From assembly GCF_014643695.1 (NCBI RefSeq), contig NZ_BMJY01000008.1, forward strand, positions 1 to 64,000: DNA of 64,000 bases. The letters are read 5' to 3'. The DNA comes from Microbacterium album. GTDB taxonomy: Bacteria; Actinomycetota; Actinomycetes; Actinomycetales; Microbacteriaceae. This document shows, in pieces, positions 61,233 to 64,000 of the stretch. The position numbers and the translations under genes were made by a program. The first letter of the stretch is position 1, and the number at the start of each line of letters is the position of its first letter. The notes under the pieces are model-generated. The model had not been told where the DNA came from, did no database searches, and saw nothing but the letters and a program-made list of their open reading frames with translations.

Positions 61233-62014
61233 CTCGGCGCGCGAAGCTCGTGGCGACCTCCCGATCCGACGAGCTGGCGCTGCGCGCCCTCGCCGACGTG
61301 GCCCGGATCACCACTGGGGAGGAAGCGCGGATCGTCGGAGGCCAGATGACCTCGCTGCTGCTGACCGCGTTCCCGGTTCTGGATGTGCAACCGCGTCGTA
61401 CCCGCGACGCGGATACCGCGATCACGACCGAGCTCGCGGGATCCGGGATCCTCCACGACCGGCTGCTGGAGTGCGGCTACGTCGCGACCGCTGGCAACAG
61501 CTATGCGCGGCCCGTCCCTGAGCTCGCGATTCCCGGTCAGCCCGCCCCGCGACTCGAGGCGGATCTTCTGGTGCCCTCGCGTGATAGCCGCTTCCGCGCC
61601 GAGACTCACGGTGGCCGCCAGTTCGACGCCGTCCCTGGCCTTCGTCTTGCGCTGGCGGCGCCTCCAATCGAGATCGCCGCCGCGGTGACGTTCCTCGACG
61701 GATCCGTCGACCAGTTCGCCGTGCTCGTGCCCCCGGTCGAGGTGGCCGTCGTCGTGAAGGCGCATGCCTGGGCTTCGCGACATCAGCCCCGCGATGTCGA
61801 AGATCTGTACCGGCTGCTGGAGATCGTGCACGCCTACTCTGCTGAGGACATCGGGGGCTGGGCGCTCGACGGCGATGGGCTTCGTGGCGCGCGAGGCGAC
61901 GCCGCTACTGCGCTGTGGACGCTAACCAGACAGGTACGTCGTCTATCCGACGCCGAAGTGCCGGTCGCACGATTGGCCGCGCTGATCGCCGCCCACGTGC
62001 GACGACCCGATTAA
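61229..62014 (+). CDS. AbiEii-type nucleotidyltransferase toxin
   Basis: 261 aa, GTG 61229. The nucleotidyltransferase core reads ARIVGGQMTSLLLTAFPVLD (GG at 37-38), then RRTRDADTAITTEL with T58, D60 and D62 as the T-x-D-x-D metal site of AbiEii/MNT-fold proteins. The later segment PRLEADLLVPSRDS supplies a third acidic residue, and VVVKAHAWASRHQPRDVEDL is the conserved K-x-x-A...R-x-K/R-D-x-x-D helix. Toxins of this group modify tRNA or block phage growth by nucleotide transfer. All key residues look intact. It is partner of the gene upstream. Confidence 0.75.
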   Translation: MTRRAKLVATSRSDELALRALADVARITTGEEARIVGGQMTSLLLTAFPVLDVQPRRTRDADTAITTELAGSGILHDRLLECGYVATAGNSYARPVPELAIPGQPAPRLEADLLVPSRDSRFRAETHGGRQFDAVPGLRLALAAPPIEIAAAVTFLDGSVDQFAVLVPPVEVAVVVKAHAWASRHQPRDVEDLYRLLEIVHAYSAEDIGGWALDGDGLRGARGDAATALWTLTRQVRRLSDAEVPVARLAALIAAHVRRPD

Positions 62015-62199
62015 AGCCGCTGACACCCGGCTCCACAATCTGCGGCTGATTGCGGGAAATCGCTGCGGCTGATTCCGAGTGGGGGACTGGTGCCCGTCAG
62101 CGGATCCACTCGATGGTGCGGGCGACGAACCCGCGCTGGTATCGAACTCGGGACGTGGTCGCAGGACATGCGGTGGGGGCCGATCTGTACAGTGAGCGA

Positions 62200-62616
62200 G
62201 TGACCCGTTTCCTGGAGGCGGCCGAGACCGCCGTCGACGGCAAGCCCTCCCTGTCCGACGTCGCCGAGTACGCTTACGTCGCGATCACCCCGCCCGGGCG
62301 AAGCCTGGTGCATGTCGCGGGGGCGTGCCCGCTCGCCCCGGATGGAACGACGGTGGCGATCGGGGACGTTCGCGGCCAGGCAGCGAGGTGCGTGGAGAAC
62401 CTCGTCCAGTCGCTGGCCGCCGCCGGCGCGGGCCTAGGCGACGTCGTGAAGACGACCGTCTACGTCGCCTCCGCAGAGCAGGCTGACCTCGTGGCCGCCT
62501 GGGAGGTCGTCCGCGACGCCATCGCCCCGCACCGACCGCCGAGCACTCTCCTGGGCGTCGCGGCGCTGGGCTACGACGATCAGCTCGTCGAGATCGAGGC
62601 AGTGGCCGCGGTCTGA
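62200..62616 (+). CDS. RidA/YjgF-family protein
   Basis: 138 aa from GTG 62200; the frame is open upstream to 62050 but that part is unlike the family. It matches RidA: SLVHVAGACPLAPDGTTVAI, ARCVENLVQSLAAAGAGLGD, VVKTTVYVASAEQADLVAAW and HRPPSTLLGVAALGYDDQLV, ending EIEAVA, with the conserved Arg (HRPPST) and Glu (VEIE). RidA hydrolyses reactive enamines and imines; divergent subfamilies have other roles. It has no tight link to neighbours. Confidence 0.8.
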   Translation: MTRFLEAAETAVDGKPSLSDVAEYAYVAITPPGRSLVHVAGACPLAPDGTTVAIGDVRGQAARCVENLVQSLAAAGAGLGDVVKTTVYVASAEQADLVAAWEVVRDAIAPHRPPSTLLGVAALGYDDQLVEIEAVAAV

Positions 62617-62703
62617 GGCGCGGCGTGGTGGTGGCCTTGGGCGGTCCTTCTCAGCGAGTGGCCCCCACCTCGACCCCGCCCGCTTCGACCGCTGAGCTGC
62701 GCG

Positions 62704-63357
62704 TCAGCGCACCGGCACGTCGACCACGCGCTCGCCCCCGACGCGCGGGGCGAGCGACCCGGCCGATGCGGCCGCGATGTCGTCACGCAGGCGGTCGAGC
62801 GCCGCGGCGGGCACCCACAGCTCGAACGTCACGCCGGCGCCGTACGTCGTGTCGCCGAGCGTCGCCCCGCGGTGCGAGACCCAGTCGCGCAGGATGTTGT
62901 CGTAGCGCCCGGCGTCCGCGTGCGGGGCGTCGACGAGCGCCTGGGTGAGGGCCTCCCGGCGGACGAGCGCGGCGCGGTCGAGCGCCTCCGACACGGCGGA
63001 GGAGTATGCGCGCACGAGACCGCCCGCTCCGAGCTTGATGCCGCCGAAGTACCGCGTGACGACGGCGACGACGTCCGTCAGCTCTCGTCGCCGCAGCACG
63101 TCGAGCATCGGCACGCCCGCGGTGCCGGACGGCTCGCCGTCGTCCGACGAGCGCGCCTGGTCGCCCAGCAGGCCCGTCACCATCGCGACGCAGTTGTGCC
63201 GCGCATCCCATGCCTGCTTGCGGATGCGGGCGATGATCGCGTCCGCCTCGTCGGGGGACGCGGCCGGTTCGACGTGCGCGATGAAGCGCGACTTCTTGAT
63301 GACCAGCTCGTGCTCGATCGGCGCCGTGATCGTGGCGGGATAGCGGCGGCCGGTCAT
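62704..63357 (-). CDS. YigZ/IMPACT-family protein
   Basis: 217 aa. N-terminal UPF0029 domain: HELVIKKSRFIAHVEPAASP, WDARHNCVAMVTGLLGDQAR, SSDDGEPSGTAGVPMLDVLR, VVAVVTRYFGGIKLGAGGLV and RAYSSAVSEALDRA. The C-terminal DUF1949 ferredoxin-like domain follows. Family members relate to eukaryotic IMPACT and may act near translation; the bacterial function is unknown. Convergent with RidA; divergent from the gene at 63434. Confidence 0.92.
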   Translation of the reverse strand: MTGRRYPATITAPIEHELVIKKSRFIAHVEPAASPDEADAIIARIRKQAWDARHNCVAMVTGLLGDQARSSDDGEPSGTAGVPMLDVLRRRELTDVVAVVTRYFGGIKLGAGGLVRAYSSAVSEALDRAALVRREALTQALVDAPHADAGRYDNILRDWVSHRGATLGDTTYGAGVTFELWVPAAALDRLRDDIAAASAGSLAPRVGGERVVDVPVR

Positions 63358-63433
63358 CCTCTCGAGGATATCGGGCGTTGCTCGGGCGGCAGCGAAAGAG
63401 GCGCTGCGCGCGGAGTTCGGGCACGCTGGTGCC

Positions 63434-64000
63434 GTGACAGGAGTTGTCCGCGAGTCGGTCCGATGGGTCCGCGCCACGCGGCCGGCGGGAATGGCGTGCG
63501 CGGCGCTCGCCGTCACCGCCGGCGCCGCGCTGCTGATCGCGCGCGTCCGGGGGGACGCCGGGTTCCCGACGGATCCGGCAGCCGTGATCCTGCTCGCGCT
63601 CGCGGCGGGCGCGGCGGCGACCGTCGCGGCGCGCCTGCAGCCGGCGGCCGGACGGTTCGCGCTCGGCCTCACGTTCGCGCTCGCCGCGTACCTCGCCAGC
63701 GCCGCGTGGGCCGTCTGGGCCTCCGGCGCCGCGAGCCCGACCGCCGGACCGGCCGCGGCGATCTGGAACACCGCCTGGATCCCGGTCCTGCTGCTCGGCC
63801 AGCTGCTCGCGTCCGCGTCGATCCGCCGCGATCCGCGCCCCCCGCGCGCCGACCTCGCCGTGGTCGCACTCCTCGCGCTCACGGCGGCGGCAAACCTCGT
63901 CCTGTCGCACCCTGAGGAGCCCTTCACCGGGCTGCCGCCCATCGCGCCGGAGAGCTGGCGGACGGCGATCGCGCCCGCCGGGGCGATCGCGACGGTGCTC
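63434..64000 (+). CDS. Multi-pass membrane protein, N-terminal part (runs off window)
   Basis: GTG 63434, 189 codons open to the window end. At least five hydrophobic segments: ACAALAVTAGAALLIARV, AVILLALAAGAAATVAARL, FALGLTFALAAYLASAAWAV, TAWIPVLLLGQLLASA and DLAVVALLALTAAANLVL. The arrangement resembles membrane sensor regions of actinobacterial histidine kinases, but no kinase motif is in view. The start has no clear ribosome binding site. Confidence 0.55.
   Translation, partial: MTGVVRESVRWVRATRPAGMACAALAVTAGAALLIARVRGDAGFPTDPAAVILLALAAGAAATVAARLQPAAGRFALGLTFALAAYLASAAWAVWASGAASPTAGPAAAIWNTAWIPVLLLGQLLASASIRRDPRPPRADLAVVALLALTAAANLVLSHPEEPFTGLPPIAPESWRTAIAPAGAIATVL

Overview
The window is high-GC actinobacterial chromosome and looks like a Microbacteriaceae member, probably Microbacterium-like. 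The evidence is the gene order tilS-hpt-ftsH-folE-folP-folB-folK-DUF3180-PH-PH-DUF2520-panC-lysS, the very strong GC third-position bias, many GTG starts, and repeated TAGACT/TAGCGT-type -10 boxes placed 6-7 nt before start codons. The assignment is inference; no 16S gene is present.

Region 1 (1-254) is chromosome carrying the last 26 codons of an IS481-type transposase and a strong hairpin. Region 2 (255-16114) is a 15.86-kb integrated element bounded by a perfect 39-bp direct repeat. The right copy is the 3' half of a tRNA-Phe gene and the left copy is the displaced original. From the right end it has a tyrosine integrase overlapping an XRE-type repressor, a divergent operator region, an AlpA-like DNA-binding protein, small early genes, a winged-helix replication protein with 21-bp-spaced palindromic iterons inside its own gene, several small genes, a P27-type small terminase and a 951-aa tail tape-measure protein. 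The left end holds cargo-like genes: an unknown 315-aa protein, a GNAT protein, a zinc-ribbon membrane protein and a broken lipoprotein. I found no large terminase, portal, capsid, protease, holin or lysin. The order (int, repressor, divergent early genes, rep/ori, terS) resembles phage-inducible chromosomal islands, so the element may be an actinobacterial phage satellite carrying its own tape measure. A deleted prophage is the main alternative.

Region 3 (16077-41940) is housekeeping: three tRNAs, a Tat-exported coiled-coil M23 peptidase, pyrophosphatase, tilS, a MHYT-GGDEF-EAL c-di-GMP protein inserted between tilS and hpt, ftsH, a tightly coupled folate operon, two PH-domain membrane proteins, a divergent panC, lysS, cardiolipin synthase, a diacylglycerol-kinase-type lipid kinase, serS, a HAD phosphatase and a PucR regulator. 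Region 4 (41966-43073) is a DUF559 nuclease-like gene between two identical 80-bp palindromic repeats.

Region 5 (43087-57732) is a cluster that appears devoted to D-amino-acid-containing peptides and N-acyl amino acids: three paralogous S12 serine hydrolases, a complete peptide ABC transporter with a fused permease-ATPase, an N-acyl-D-amino-acid deacylase, an M20 deacylase/peptidase, an N-acylamino-acid racemase-type enolase-superfamily enzyme and its companion GNAT protein. Together they could import D-peptides, hydrolyse them, and convert D- to L-amino acids through N-acylated intermediates.

Region 6 (57843-64000) has two tRNA-Ser genes around an LCP ligase gene, an att-like duplication of the second tRNA's 3' end enclosing IS481-derived debris (including a 318-bp internally deleted copy with inverted repeats), an AbiE-like two-gene toxin-antitoxin pair, a RidA-family protein, a YigZ-family protein and the start of a membrane protein that runs off the window.
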